Origin: Candidatus Bathyarchaeota archaeon
GTDB lineage: Archaea; Thermoproteota; Bathyarchaeia; Bathyarchaeales; SOJC01
Assembly: GCA_020354575.1 (NCBI GenBank)
Contig: CP070649.1
Location: 1,241,053-1,305,052, forward strand
DNA length: 64,000 nt
Direction of reading: 5' to 3'
The stretch's first letter is position 1. Every line of letters begins with the position of its first letter. The position numbers and the translations under genes were made by a program. Below, piece by piece: positions 33,662 through 42,580 of the stretch. The notes under the pieces were generated by a model. The model was not told where the DNA came from, made no database searches, and worked only from the letters and a program-made list of their open reading frames with translations.

Positions 33662-34230
33662 AAAAACGAACTACTTAGTTGAAGTTGGTAAATACTTTTG
33701 CCCTATCAGAGTGATTTTTTCCCTCTTATTGAGCACACATAGATACGTTTAGCTTGTTTGATAAGTTGGAACTAGTCTTCCTAATTGTTCTCGACCTTCT
33801 GCAATTTTCTCTTTTGCGTTCTCAAAAATCCTAGTACTCTTTGTAGCATTCCTTCTAACTAGTACAACTTCTCCTAACCTCCTCGTCTTTCTCTATACTC
33901 CTACAACCTTCTCTCTTTGATTGCAATAAGACCTCTTGGAGCATGGTGGATCCAGGGGTCTCCCTTGGATCCAGCAGGAGAAAGGAAGGAAAGAGAAGGA
34001 AGGAAAACAGAGAATTTTAGGAAATTAGCTTAGGCGCGGGAGAATCCCACACATGCATTCAGAGAGAATCGGAGAAAAATATCCCTAGCTTAGACCGAAT
34101 CCTAACAGATTCGCCAACGGTTTCTGCTAAATCCTCCAAATATTGATTGCCACTTCTTAACTTCAATTCATAATGCTTTTTCCTCAAGCTCGCTGCCTTT
34201 ACACTAAAACAATGAAAAGTGATTGAAAAA
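33662..34230. other. Gene-free stretch of 569 bases with pyrimidine-rich then purine-rich tracts
   Basis: No convincing coding frame is seen. On the plus strand, about 33780-33920 is unusually rich in C and T, and 33972-34014 is nearly all A and G. Between them, TGGATCCA occurs twice (33947-33954 and 33965-33972), each a palindrome, around a GGGGTCTCCC-like core. It could encode a small RNA or merely be spacer. Promoters for the leftward DUF47 gene and the rightward gene at 34231 are probably here. Confidence 0.4.
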
Positions 34231-35754
34231 ATGAAACTCAAGATTTTGCCAGGAGCATTGCTGGCAATCTGCATATTCACTACCGTCATATTCATTCCCA
34301 CAGCAATCTCAGCAGACAATCTACTGCGAACGGATTTCAAAAAAGAGAGCTTTGCCAAAATAGTTGACTACTTCGATTATGCAAGAGCCTTAGCGTTACT
34401 TGGAGGATTACCTAGACCCGCCAATTTCTGGCATGCCTATGTTTACATGACCTACGTTAATAAAATGGGCTTACAAATGTTGTACTCGGGTTTATGCAAC
34501 ATCAGCTTAGCGGATCTCGTCTATCTCACAATTCCTATGCAAACCCTTTTGCTGCATTACAAAACTGAGACCAACAACAGAGATGCATTAGTCGCATCCT
34601 CCTTCCTAATGCTAATGGGCTTCAATGACACTACCCAATCCGTTTACCAAAACTCACCAGATAGAAACGATACTCTCTGGGCCTCGTTCAGCCTGGGCCT
34701 CAACCTTAACCAGCTATTTCCCAACGCCACCTTTCCGTCCCTGAGCAGCCAATGCGAAATCTTCGCCCTAACCTCTTCTAATGACGGATTAACATGGAAA
34801 TGGGGTATGCGATACACCAATTTAACAGCCTTGTGGATTACAACCTACGTCACTGACAAAAATGAGACCGACACTAGTAGACCCTTTGGACTGGCCACCT
34901 ACGACGAACTGACCTTCAACTACACCCTCTCGATAGATCCAAACACCCACACAGCCACAGTAAGCCAAGACCATGTCATAGGACGAATGCGTGACCTCTG
35001 GATATTCTGGGGATGGTTGGGGGTCCCTCTCTATAATCATTATAACAGCACCGGTTGCTATCGATATGGCGTTGAAGTATCAAACCAAACTATTTACAAA
35101 TTCCTTCTCAAGAACCACGTCAAGATGAGCATAGTTGACTTCCAGACTTCTATCCTCTTAGATAGAGAGACTTACAGCACCTCCGCAGACGGACAGAACG
35201 TTACAGATGATGAAGTACTCGTCAGCGATTCGTCCATTTCAACCTATGCTGATGATGGTGAGAAAATCAGCAACACTAATTTTGCTGTCAAAGACACCTA
35301 TGCCCTCTATAACTACACTGTAGATGACTCCGAAAACACATCACAAGATTACACTGCCATCGCTAGAACTGCACAAATCCATGGGTACGCCAGAAATCGC
35401 AACCTCTTCAACTTTCATGGAAATTTCGCACGGTATCTACCATTGATTCTGGTATACATGTATCCCGACCTTTACGACAGAGCGAAAGACACCATCGCGA
35501 ATATGACGCGAGCGGATTATCTCTGTCTAATCTCCTATCCGAACTACAGCGGCTATAAAATAGAACACGATCCCTTGCAAACTATCTACTTCGCCCCCAC
35601 AGTAGGAACAGGAATCGGGGGCTTGATTGTATTCGGGACATTAGCATGCATAATAGTCGTTGTATTAGTCATGGTTTTGAAGAGAAGAGGTTCCAAGAAA
35701 CCACTAGAAACGACTACACCCCAGCCTTCGCCTTTTTCCTCGACAGTAACCTAG
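34231..35754 (+). CDS. Large secreted membrane-anchored protein of unknown function
   Basis: A protein of about 507 residues: a signal peptide (ILPGALLAICIFTTVIF region), a long extracellular domain with many N-x-S/T sites, and one C-terminal span (TGIGGLIVFGTLACIIVVVL) with a basic Ser/Pro/Thr-rich tail. The extracellular part is aromatic- and Asn-rich, with helical (DLVYLTIPMQTLLLHY) and beta-type (FNYTLSIDPNTHTATVSQD) stretches. No family is recognised. The N-glycosylation sites fit an archaeal surface protein. The upstream GTG at 34219 is an alternative start. Confidence 0.7.
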   Translation: MKLKILPGALLAICIFTTVIFIPTAISADNLLRTDFKKESFAKIVDYFDYARALALLGGLPRPANFWHAYVYMTYVNKMGLQMLYSGLCNISLADLVYLTIPMQTLLLHYKTETNNRDALVASSFLMLMGFNDTTQSVYQNSPDRNDTLWASFSLGLNLNQLFPNATFPSLSSQCEIFALTSSNDGLTWKWGMRYTNLTALWITTYVTDKNETDTSRPFGLATYDELTFNYTLSIDPNTHTATVSQDHVIGRMRDLWIFWGWLGVPLYNHYNSTGCYRYGVEVSNQTIYKFLLKNHVKMSIVDFQTSILLDRETYSTSADGQNVTDDEVLVSDSSISTYADDGEKISNTNFAVKDTYALYNYTVDDSENTSQDYTAIARTAQIHGYARNRNLFNFHGNFARYLPLILVYMYPDLYDRAKDTIANMTRADYLCLISYPNYSGYKIEHDPLQTIYFAPTVGTGIGGLIVFGTLACIIVVVLVMVLKRRGSKKPLETTTPQPSPFSSTVT

Positions 35755-35908
35755 CGACCCTCAATATTCAACGAGAAGATCCACCGGAAACCTTTTGTCA
35801 CAGTGATGCCTCCCTCGCGCATATGCAAGCAGCAATTACATATAAGTAGAAACTTTGATATGATCTCTTCAAAATTCAAGAATGATATCTTAAGGAGAGT
35901 CCGGGCAG

Positions 35909-36172
35909 TTGCCTTATATAAAATCTGAGAATAGAGAGAAATACAATAGAGTGCTTAAAGAATTGACTAACATCGTGAAATTGGTCCCTTTAGAACAGGT
36001 TGATGGCGAGTTAAATTATGTAATAACTAAAATACTCAAAGAGGTTTATCCGCTTCGATATTTTCATCTCAATAGAGCCATTGGGGTCTTAGAATCCGTT
36101 AAGCAGGAATTCTACAGGCGGGTAGTCAGTCCTTATGAAGATCTAAAAATCCAAGAATCCGGTGATGTTTGA
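35909..36172 (+). CDS. DUF6899-like small protein
   Basis: An 87-residue protein with a TTG start. The pattern YIKSENREKYNRVLKELTN, GELNYVITKILKEVYPLRYF, NRAIGVLESVKQEFYRRVV and a final ESGDV matches a widespread small family in which the start and the GELNY and K-x-EFYRR segments are conserved. Members are found beside phage and plasmid genes as well as in chromosomes; the role is unknown. It stands alone between a surface-protein gene and the convergent iron-transport ATPase gene. Confidence 0.75.
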   Translation: MPYIKSENREKYNRVLKELTNIVKLVPLEQVDGELNYVITKILKEVYPLRYFHLNRAIGVLESVKQEFYRRVVSPYEDLKIQESGDV

Positions 36173-36200
36173 GCTCGAACTCCTATAGGCAACTCTAAGA

Positions 36201-37292
36201 TCAGAGAATCTCTATTAAACTGATATGTTCTCTCTCAAAGCTTATTGTCGCTTTATCACCTAGCTGAAGCGTTTCCTCAGCCTCTGGAGAATATTGATCG
36301 GCATTAATTATCTTCTGGTCAGACTTTATGCTGTATCGTGAAATGCTGCCTAAATACTCGATGGCTTCAATGACCCCATTAATCACGTTTTTTTGAGGAT
36401 GTGTGAAGCCATAGCGATGAACCTCAACATTTTCCGGTCTCACCGCAACTAACACTTCCATCCCGGTATTGACTTCATCAAGGGCACTAGCAACAATCTC
36501 TAATCCCATCCTCGTTTTTATCACAACCTCCTTCTCTTTTGCCACTGCGACCTTCCCATGAAAGAGATTTATTAGTCCAATGAAACTCGCTACAAAGCGA
36601 TTCTTGGGATTACTATAAATCTCTGAAGGGGCACCCACCTGAACTATCTTCCCGATTCCCATCACAGCTAATCTATCTGAAACTGCAAGAGCCTCCTTCT
36701 GATCATGGGTGACATAAATAGTAGTTATGGCCAATTTCTTCTGCAGGCTCTTTATTTCCTTTCTCATTTCGACCCTCAGCTTTGCATCAAGATTACTAAG
36801 GGGCTCGTCAAGGAGAAGAACATCAGGCTCGATAACAAGCGCCCGTGCCAAGGCTACTCGTTGCTGTTGCCCTCCACTGAGCTGATCAGGCGTTCGATCC
36901 GCAAATCCTCCAAGGCCGACCAGATTAAGAGCTGCCTTAACCCGTTCTTTGATTTCCTGTCCCGGAATCTTCCTCATCTCTAACCCAAATGAAACATTCT
37001 TGAACACAGACATATGCGGCCAAAGTGCGTAGTTCTGGAAAACCATGCCCGTATTTCTCTTGTCGGGCGGAACATAGTTCATCAACCGGTCGTTGAAGTA
37101 TATTTCTCCATTATCTGGTTGGTTAAAACCCGCTATCATTCTCAACGTAGTTGTTTTTCCACAGCCCGAAGGACCTAACAGAGTGAAGAACTCGCTTTTG
37201 CTAATTTGCAGGCTAACGCCATCGACTGCGATCACTGATCCAAAAGCTTTCACTAAATTCTCTAATTTTACATCAACCATCTTATTATCCAC
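36201..37292 (-). CDS. ABC transporter ATP-binding protein (Fe(III)-type)
   Basis: A 363-residue ATPase with intact Walker A (GPSGCGKTT), Q loop, signature LSGGQQQR, Walker B VLLLDEPLS, D loop LDAK and switch THDQKEA. The C-terminal part (from about 240) forms a TOBE-type domain: FHGKVAVAKEKEVVIKTR and VAVRPENVEV. GGAGGT three bases before GTG 37292 gives the start, and ATG 37280 is an alternative. The gene abuts the permease stop at 37293. Together with the binding protein this is a ferric-type importer; spermidine-type ATPases look similar. Confidence 0.88.
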   Translation of the reverse strand: MDNKMVDVKLENLVKAFGSVIAVDGVSLQISKSEFFTLLGPSGCGKTTTLRMIAGFNQPDNGEIYFNDRLMNYVPPDKRNTGMVFQNYALWPHMSVFKNVSFGLEMRKIPGQEIKERVKAALNLVGLGGFADRTPDQLSGGQQQRVALARALVIEPDVLLLDEPLSNLDAKLRVEMRKEIKSLQKKLAITTIYVTHDQKEALAVSDRLAVMGIGKIVQVGAPSEIYSNPKNRFVASFIGLINLFHGKVAVAKEKEVVIKTRMGLEIVASALDEVNTGMEVLVAVRPENVEVHRYGFTHPQKNVINGVIEAIEYLGSISRYSIKSDQKIINADQYSPEAEETLQLGDKATISFEREHISLIEIL

Positions 37293-39068
37293 CTAACCTC
37301 CAAAAGCTAATCCCGCTTTACCACCTAACAATTTATTTGTAATATACAATCCGATAATGGTCGCGATTATCTGAATGACACCTAAACACGAGGCAACTCT
37401 TACAGCTGTGGGGCCTCCTTTCGACTCACGGAATATCTGAAGCGCTAAAGGACTTGCGTTGAATCCAAAAGGCCCAATAATTGGTTGAAGCATCAAAGAG
37501 GTCGATACTTCGGTGAAGCAATTGATGAATGTTAATACGGCTCCTGCCACTAGGCCTGGCATAATTAGGGGTATTGTAATGCTCATTAGAGTTTTAATTT
37601 TGGTAGCTCCTAAATTACTTGCTGCCTCTTCTAAAGACTCGTGAACCTGCTGTAACACAGCATGTGCTGATCTAACGGCGTATGGAAGCCGCCTCATAGC
37701 ATATGAGATTACTAGAATAAACCAAATTGACGTAAGCCGAAAGTTACCAATAATGGGGCGTGAAAACAAGTGAATGTAGCCCAAACCGATTACTATTCCT
37801 GGGATTGCGAAAGGCATCATGGAAACGATATCTAAAAGGCTTTTTCCTGGGAATTTCTTCCTAACGAGGAGATAAGCAATTGCCGCTCCTAAGAAGATGT
37901 CAAAGAAAGATGCAAGAAGAGAATAGGTGAGACTATTTGCGACAGCTGTAGAAGAACTTTCCTCGCTTAGAGCCCTGATCATATACTCCATCGTTACACC
38001 CCTTGGAATCCAATCCCCATATGCAGGGCGAGTTGTGAAGGCCATTATTAGCGTACCAATATGAGGAATCACGGAAGCAATAATTAGAATAGTCAAAGAA
38101 AGCAAAATCATTACGCTCAACTTCTTCCCAGCCTTTCTCTGAATCGCTCGTGGCGCAGCCCCAGCACGTACAACCGCATACTCTTTCAAACCTACGTATC
38201 GGGTTACAAGCAAGAGAGCCAATGCTGAAATTGCTGTAATCACAATAGAAATAACAGAAGCAATCTCCTTGTAACCTCCTTCAATGATGAACTCCGTGAA
38301 TGCCTGAAAAACGGAGTATTCAGGGAAGTTGATCATAATGGGTGTACCCAAGTCAGAGAGACTCCACAGAAAGACAAGCAGGGCTCCTGCGGCAAAACCA
38401 GGAAACGCAAGTGGAAGAGTTACTCTTCTAAAAAGCTTCAATCCAGAAGCACCAAGGTTCTTCGCGCTCTCTTCGAGAGTCGGATCAATCTTGCTTAATG
38501 AGGCTGATGTGTTGAGATAGATCAAAGGCCAAAGGTGAAGAGTCTGGATGAAGACAATGCTGAATATACTTGGCTGAATAAAGCCTCCTTCTAAAGCAAC
38601 ATCTAGGCCCAATGATTGGAAGAGCCATTGAAGAAAATTTGTGATAGTTCCATTTCGCCCCAACATACCTGTAATTGCTAACGCCCCAACGAAGGGGGGC
38701 ACCATCAGAGGTAGAATAGTTAAGAGAGTGAAGATTCTCTTCCCTGGAAAATTGTATCTGGTCATAACGAAAGCCACAGGTACCCCAATTGCTGAGGCCA
38801 AAGCGAGGGTGAGAAAAGCACTAATAACACTATTTCGGAGCCCTCGAAGATAAGAGGGTGTCGTCCAGAAATTCTCAAAATTCTTTAACCCAATTCCCCC
38901 ATCTGGTTCCTCAAACGCGTTGTAGACGATTGTGAAAATGGGAAGAAAGATAAAGACAAAAAGCAATGTTGCAGATGCAATAACGAGTATTAATGACAAA
39001 CGGTCGATTGAGCGCAAAGCCTTAAGGACTGAGGATCCCCGCCCCTTTATCGATGCAACCTTGCCCAT
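37293..39068 (-). CDS. Fused double permease of a Fe(III)-type ABC importer
   Basis: A protein of about 591 residues with about 12 spans, equal to two FbpB/PotB-like permease domains on one chain, the normal state for FbpB. The EAA loops are ESAKNLGASGLKLFRRVTLP and EAASNLGATKIKTLMSITIP. GAGGAG seven bases before ATG 39068 selects that start over the TTG at 39110. The first half ends in a basic linker near residue 310 (RKAGKK). It lies between the ATPase gene and, divergently, the binding-protein gene. Iron as substrate is inferred from family, not shown. Confidence 0.85.
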   Translation of the reverse strand: MGKVASIKGRGSSVLKALRSIDRLSLILVIASATLLFVFIFLPIFTIVYNAFEEPDGGIGLKNFENFWTTPSYLRGLRNSVISAFLTLALASAIGVPVAFVMTRYNFPGKRIFTLLTILPLMVPPFVGALAITGMLGRNGTITNFLQWLFQSLGLDVALEGGFIQPSIFSIVFIQTLHLWPLIYLNTSASLSKIDPTLEESAKNLGASGLKLFRRVTLPLAFPGFAAGALLVFLWSLSDLGTPIMINFPEYSVFQAFTEFIIEGGYKEIASVISIVITAISALALLLVTRYVGLKEYAVVRAGAAPRAIQRKAGKKLSVMILLSLTILIIASVIPHIGTLIMAFTTRPAYGDWIPRGVTMEYMIRALSEESSSTAVANSLTYSLLASFFDIFLGAAIAYLLVRKKFPGKSLLDIVSMMPFAIPGIVIGLGYIHLFSRPIIGNFRLTSIWFILVISYAMRRLPYAVRSAHAVLQQVHESLEEAASNLGATKIKTLMSITIPLIMPGLVAGAVLTFINCFTEVSTSLMLQPIIGPFGFNASPLALQIFRESKGGPTAVRVASCLGVIQIIATIIGLYITNKLLGGKAGLAFGG

Positions 39069-39156
39069 TTTGGCTCCTCGATCTCCCTTCTCTAATGAAG
39101 ATATGGTCAAAAATTATTTAAAAGCCTTCAATACACTGAATAGCCCGTGATAAAAA
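39069..39156. promoter_or_regulatory. Shared divergent promoter of the iron-transport locus
   Basis: Only 88 bases separate the permease ATG from the binding-protein ATG. TTATTTAAAAG at 39115-39125 is nearly self-complementary and can serve as a TATA box in either direction, about 32 bases before the rightward ATG and 47 before the leftward one. No clear operator is visible. Confidence 0.45.
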
Positions 39157-40515
39157 ATGTCAAATGGCTCAAGACTTTACATAGTAGCAGCGATTGTGAT
39201 AATACTCGTAGGCGCTAGCATTGGAATTTACTGGTATTACACTCAACAAGTTGAGCATAAATTAATTATAATTCACCCTCACAGCGTTGCTTTTGCTGGT
39301 CACGTTATTGATGACTTTGTTGCTTGGGTTCAGGAGACAGAAGGTTATGCAATCACTATAACTCAAACCACTCCTGGCGGCTCTGGTATTGTACTGGAAC
39401 AAGTTTGGGCATGGAACGGAACACCCCAAGCAGATATTTACTGGGGAGGAGGAAGCTATAATTTCGAAGAAGCAGCAAATCTCCACTCTTGGGCGACAAC
39501 TCCCACAAATGAGAGTCTTCTGCTTCCTTACAAAACTGCTAATGATGCCGACATAGTTGAGGAGTTCAACGGTTGGGCTGTGAAGGAATACAATGAAGAT
39601 GAGAGTACTACTGACCCTGTTTTCTATGCAGCCGCTTTAAGCGGGTTTGGTTTCATGTGGAACACCGAATATTTAACTGGAAATAGTCTACCCACCCCCA
39701 GTACATACGAAGACCTATTGTCTCCCGTCTATCACGATCATATTGTGATGTGCAATCCCAAAACTTCTGGTTCCACCACAGCTTCAGTGATTGGTATGAC
39801 CCAATACCTCAACCAAACCCATGACTGGGAATTCGCCCTTTCGTACTGGGCAAATCTAACTGGAAATATAGGTCTATACGTTACCTCAAGCGAGGATGTT
39901 CCCGCGAAGGTCGTTGCAGGAGAATATGGAATTGGAGTGTGCATTGACTATTACGCCTTTGATCCATTGAGAGATGCTGAGCCTGTTGGCTATGCCTATT
40001 GGCCCACAACAGTCAGCCCAGACCCAGCCGCAATTCTGAAAGGAGCCTCCAACTTGGACGAAGCTAAACTCTTCATGGATTACATAACGAGCAAAAGAGG
40101 CCAAGAAGCAGTAAGCTATTATAGACTTCCAATTCGCGATGATGTAATCACAACAGATCCAGTTCCAAATCCCTTCAACCAAACACAATTCCCAACGCTC
40201 GTTCCCAACTATGACGTCGACCTTCACAATGATATCTACAGCAGAATACGCCAAGTATACCAGGACTGGCTTGTTACCAACTATCAAAAGGCCACCGAAG
40301 CCTACCCACTAATAAAGCAATGTGAGACTGATAACAAAACGGACCTGCATTATCAATATGCAGTAGCCAACTACACCGCTGTTCCAGACAATGTAAAAAC
40401 TCTAGATGGTCTAAAGACAGTGTCTTACAAGGATGCTTCGGTTCAAGCAGGATGGGAGACCTGGGGTGCAACTATGTTCCAAGCAGCAGTCGACGAAGCA
40501 AATCAGTGTAGCTGA
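39157..40515 (+). CDS. Fe(III)-type ABC substrate-binding protein
   Basis: A 452-residue protein held by one N-terminal span (residues about 8-27). The binding domain begins KLIIIHPHSVAFAGHVIDDF and contains ADIYWGGGSYN, ALSGFGFMWNTEYL, DLLSPVYHDHIVM and CNPKTSGSTTASVIGMTQYL, a layout shared by Fe(III)- and thiamine/spermidine-type proteins. Tyrosine-rich motifs such as IDYYAFDPLRDA may supply metal ligands. It is divergent from the permease/ATPase pair. It is longer than the usual 340 residues because of a C-terminal Asn/Asp-rich extension. Confidence 0.8.
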   Translation: MSNGSRLYIVAAIVIILVGASIGIYWYYTQQVEHKLIIIHPHSVAFAGHVIDDFVAWVQETEGYAITITQTTPGGSGIVLEQVWAWNGTPQADIYWGGGSYNFEEAANLHSWATTPTNESLLLPYKTANDADIVEEFNGWAVKEYNEDESTTDPVFYAAALSGFGFMWNTEYLTGNSLPTPSTYEDLLSPVYHDHIVMCNPKTSGSTTASVIGMTQYLNQTHDWEFALSYWANLTGNIGLYVTSSEDVPAKVVAGEYGIGVCIDYYAFDPLRDAEPVGYAYWPTTVSPDPAAILKGASNLDEAKLFMDYITSKRGQEAVSYYRLPIRDDVITTDPVPNPFNQTQFPTLVPNYDVDLHNDIYSRIRQVYQDWLVTNYQKATEAYPLIKQCETDNKTDLHYQYAVANYTAVPDNVKTLDGLKTVSYKDASVQAGWETWGATMFQAAVDEANQCS

Positions 40516-40671
40516 CTGGATGTGTCTTAAGAAAGACCAATCAAAAATACCAAGACTATGGACAACCTTTCATAGCCCATAGTCTCCACCATTTTATATT
40601 TCCTATTCAATATCCAACCCCAGAAGCCTTATCAACTTTATTCGATCAATAAACCTGTACTCGTGATTTGA

Positions 40672-41787
40672 ATGTCGGATAAGGTCGTAGTTATTTGCAC
40701 GGGACAACCTGGAACTGGAAGAGATCTCCTACTCCGAAGATTAGGAGAAAAACGAGACTTTTTCCATCATCACCTCTTTGATTATATCGTAAAAGAGGCC
40801 GAGAAAGAGGGGTACACTCTGAATAAACGAAATGTCCTAGACTTTTATGATGGCAAACCAGACAAACTCGAAGCCTTCCGTGCTGAAGCCTTGAAGAGAA
40901 TAATCGACGAGACCCAGAAGAAAAGTGGCGTCCACGTCATTAGTACACCCTATCGCTTTGAATGGAAAGGAATGGCATATAACGGGTTGAAAGAAGATGA
41001 GGTCAAAGTTCTCGATCCAGACCTCTTCATAGTGATCATGGACGACCTTGTTAGAATTAGAGATAGATTGCGAGACGATCCCCAATGGGGAGAATATGCC
41101 TTCACTCTCCTCGAACTCGCCCATTGGAGAAGAGAAGAGATTATCGGTGTCTACAACCTTTCTCATAGTTTCACTCCATACAAAGAATTCTACCTAGTCG
41201 CTAGGGAGCATGACGTAGAATTCCTAGGAGAGCTCATTTTCAATAGACACAAGAAAAAGGTCTATTTAAGCCATCCAATAACAGGGGAATCAAACGATTT
41301 TTTCAAGAAGATCACACAATTTGCATCAGCGCTTCAGCCTTATTACACGGTTTTTGACCCCTACATGATAAAAGACTGGGAAATGGTCGAGACATGGAGG
41401 AAAATGCGAAACAAGGCAATGAGAGAGGGAAAAGATCTTCCTACCAAGATTCCCGTTTCCATTGAGTATGCTGATGGAACAAGGAAATATGAACTAGAAT
41501 CTTGGGATATAGAAACTGCCATAAAGAGTCTCAGAGCTCAAATTATCGACATCGACTACAAAATAATTGAGAGCAGCTATTGCATAGTAGCATACCATCC
41601 TCGGGAACAACTCTCGGCAGGAGTAATGTGCGAAATGATTCATGCAAAAAGGTTAGCCAAATTCGTCTATGCCTTCTATCCATTTGAGCCGAGCCCCTTC
41701 TTTGAATGGTATGCAACCAAAATATTCTCAAATAAAGGAAAAATACTGAAATTCCTAAAAAACGCTGTCAAAAAAGAAGCAAACTGA
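40672..41787 (+). CDS. Fusion of P-loop nucleotide kinase-like and nucleoside deoxyribosyltransferase-like domains
   Basis: A 371-residue cytoplasmic protein. Residues 1-185 form an adenylate-kinase-like domain with VVVICTGQPGTGRDLLLRRL; the Walker A lysine is replaced by arginine (GTGRD). From about residue 195 comes a second domain: KVYLSHPITGESNDFFKKIT, WDIETAIKSLRAQIIDIDYK, SSYCIVAYHPREQLSAGVMC and the following EMIHAKRLAKFVYAFYP. This fits the nucleoside 2-deoxyribosyltransferase-like fold, with the serine and the S-A-G-V-x-x-E segment near its active site. Possible roles are nucleotide salvage or handling of damaged or modified nucleotides. A HAD phosphatase gene follows. Confidence 0.65.
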   Translation: MSDKVVVICTGQPGTGRDLLLRRLGEKRDFFHHHLFDYIVKEAEKEGYTLNKRNVLDFYDGKPDKLEAFRAEALKRIIDETQKKSGVHVISTPYRFEWKGMAYNGLKEDEVKVLDPDLFIVIMDDLVRIRDRLRDDPQWGEYAFTLLELAHWRREEIIGVYNLSHSFTPYKEFYLVAREHDVEFLGELIFNRHKKKVYLSHPITGESNDFFKKITQFASALQPYYTVFDPYMIKDWEMVETWRKMRNKAMREGKDLPTKIPVSIEYADGTRKYELESWDIETAIKSLRAQIIDIDYKIIESSYCIVAYHPREQLSAGVMCEMIHAKRLAKFVYAFYPFEPSPFFEWYATKIFSNKGKILKFLKNAVKKEAN

Positions 41788-41869
41788 TTGTGAAAGGGAT
41801 TTTCATCAGTGAGGAGTACATCCCCTGTTCTCTTGGAAAGGGCGCACTTAACACTTTGATGCTGACGAG

Positions 41870-42532
41870 GTGAACACCCTGCAAAAAGGAATCAAAATGA
41901 TAGTATTTGACATGGATGGCGTTCTAGTCGATATCGAGAGTAGTTGGGAATTTGTGCACGAAGCCTTCAAGGTTGACGGAAACGAGAATTTAGAGAAATA
42001 TTTGCAAGGAGCTTTTGACTACCGCGAATTCATGCGAAGAGACATCGGACTTTGGGGATCCGTTCACATAAACCAGATTAGGAATATTTTAAATCGAGTT
42101 CCTTTGATGAAAGGAGCAAAAGAAGCCATTCAAAGCCTTAAAAAATTTGATTATAAGACTGCTATCATAAGTTCCGGATTGAACGTATTAGCCAGAAACC
42201 TCCAAAAAGAGCTTGAAATAGATTACGTCTACGCAAATGATTTGCAGATCAATAGCCAAGGGATCCTGACTGGTGAGGGCGAGGAAGTTGTCGATCTTTG
42301 GAACAAAGTCGCGGTTCTTTACAGTTTAGTCAAACATCTAGGAATAACTACTAAACAATGTGCAGTAATAGGAGACTCAATTTATGATGTTCCACTCTTT
42401 AAAGCAGCAGGTTTCAGCATCGCCTTCAATCCAAGAGATGAAAAAGTAAAAGAAAACGCAACTGCATCTATTGTGCAGAAAGATCTAAGGGAAATTTTGC
42501 AGTATTTTACTCCCGATGCATGCATGCAATAG
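41870..42532 (+). CDS. HAD-superfamily phosphatase (phosphoserine phosphatase-like)
   Basis: A 220-residue phosphatase with a GTG start at 41870 or ATG at 41897. Motif I is FDMDGVLVD with the nucleophilic and acid-base aspartates, motif II is IISSG, the lysine is in LWNKVAVL, and motif III is GDSIYDVPLF. The cap is small and helical (HEAFKVDGNENLEKYLQG), as in SerB-type enzymes. The substrate cannot be read. It follows the kinase-like fusion by 82 bases on the same strand, so dephosphorylation of a nucleotide or sugar phosphate is plausible. Its last codons overlap an ATGCATGCATGCA palindrome. Confidence 0.8.
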   Translation: MNTLQKGIKMIVFDMDGVLVDIESSWEFVHEAFKVDGNENLEKYLQGAFDYREFMRRDIGLWGSVHINQIRNILNRVPLMKGAKEAIQSLKKFDYKTAIISSGLNVLARNLQKELEIDYVYANDLQINSQGILTGEGEEVVDLWNKVAVLYSLVKHLGITTKQCAVIGDSIYDVPLFKAAGFSIAFNPRDEKVKENATASIVQKDLREILQYFTPDACMQ

Positions 42533-42580
42533 AAAGCCTTGCTTCCAAATTACAGGTGAGCACATATGCTAAAACTTTAT

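Noticed and set aside
34030-34060. GAGAATCCCAC next to CACATGC resembled a tRNA 3' end.
   Set aside because: No acceptor, D or anticodon arm is found upstream, so it is not a tRNA and the match is too short for an att copy.
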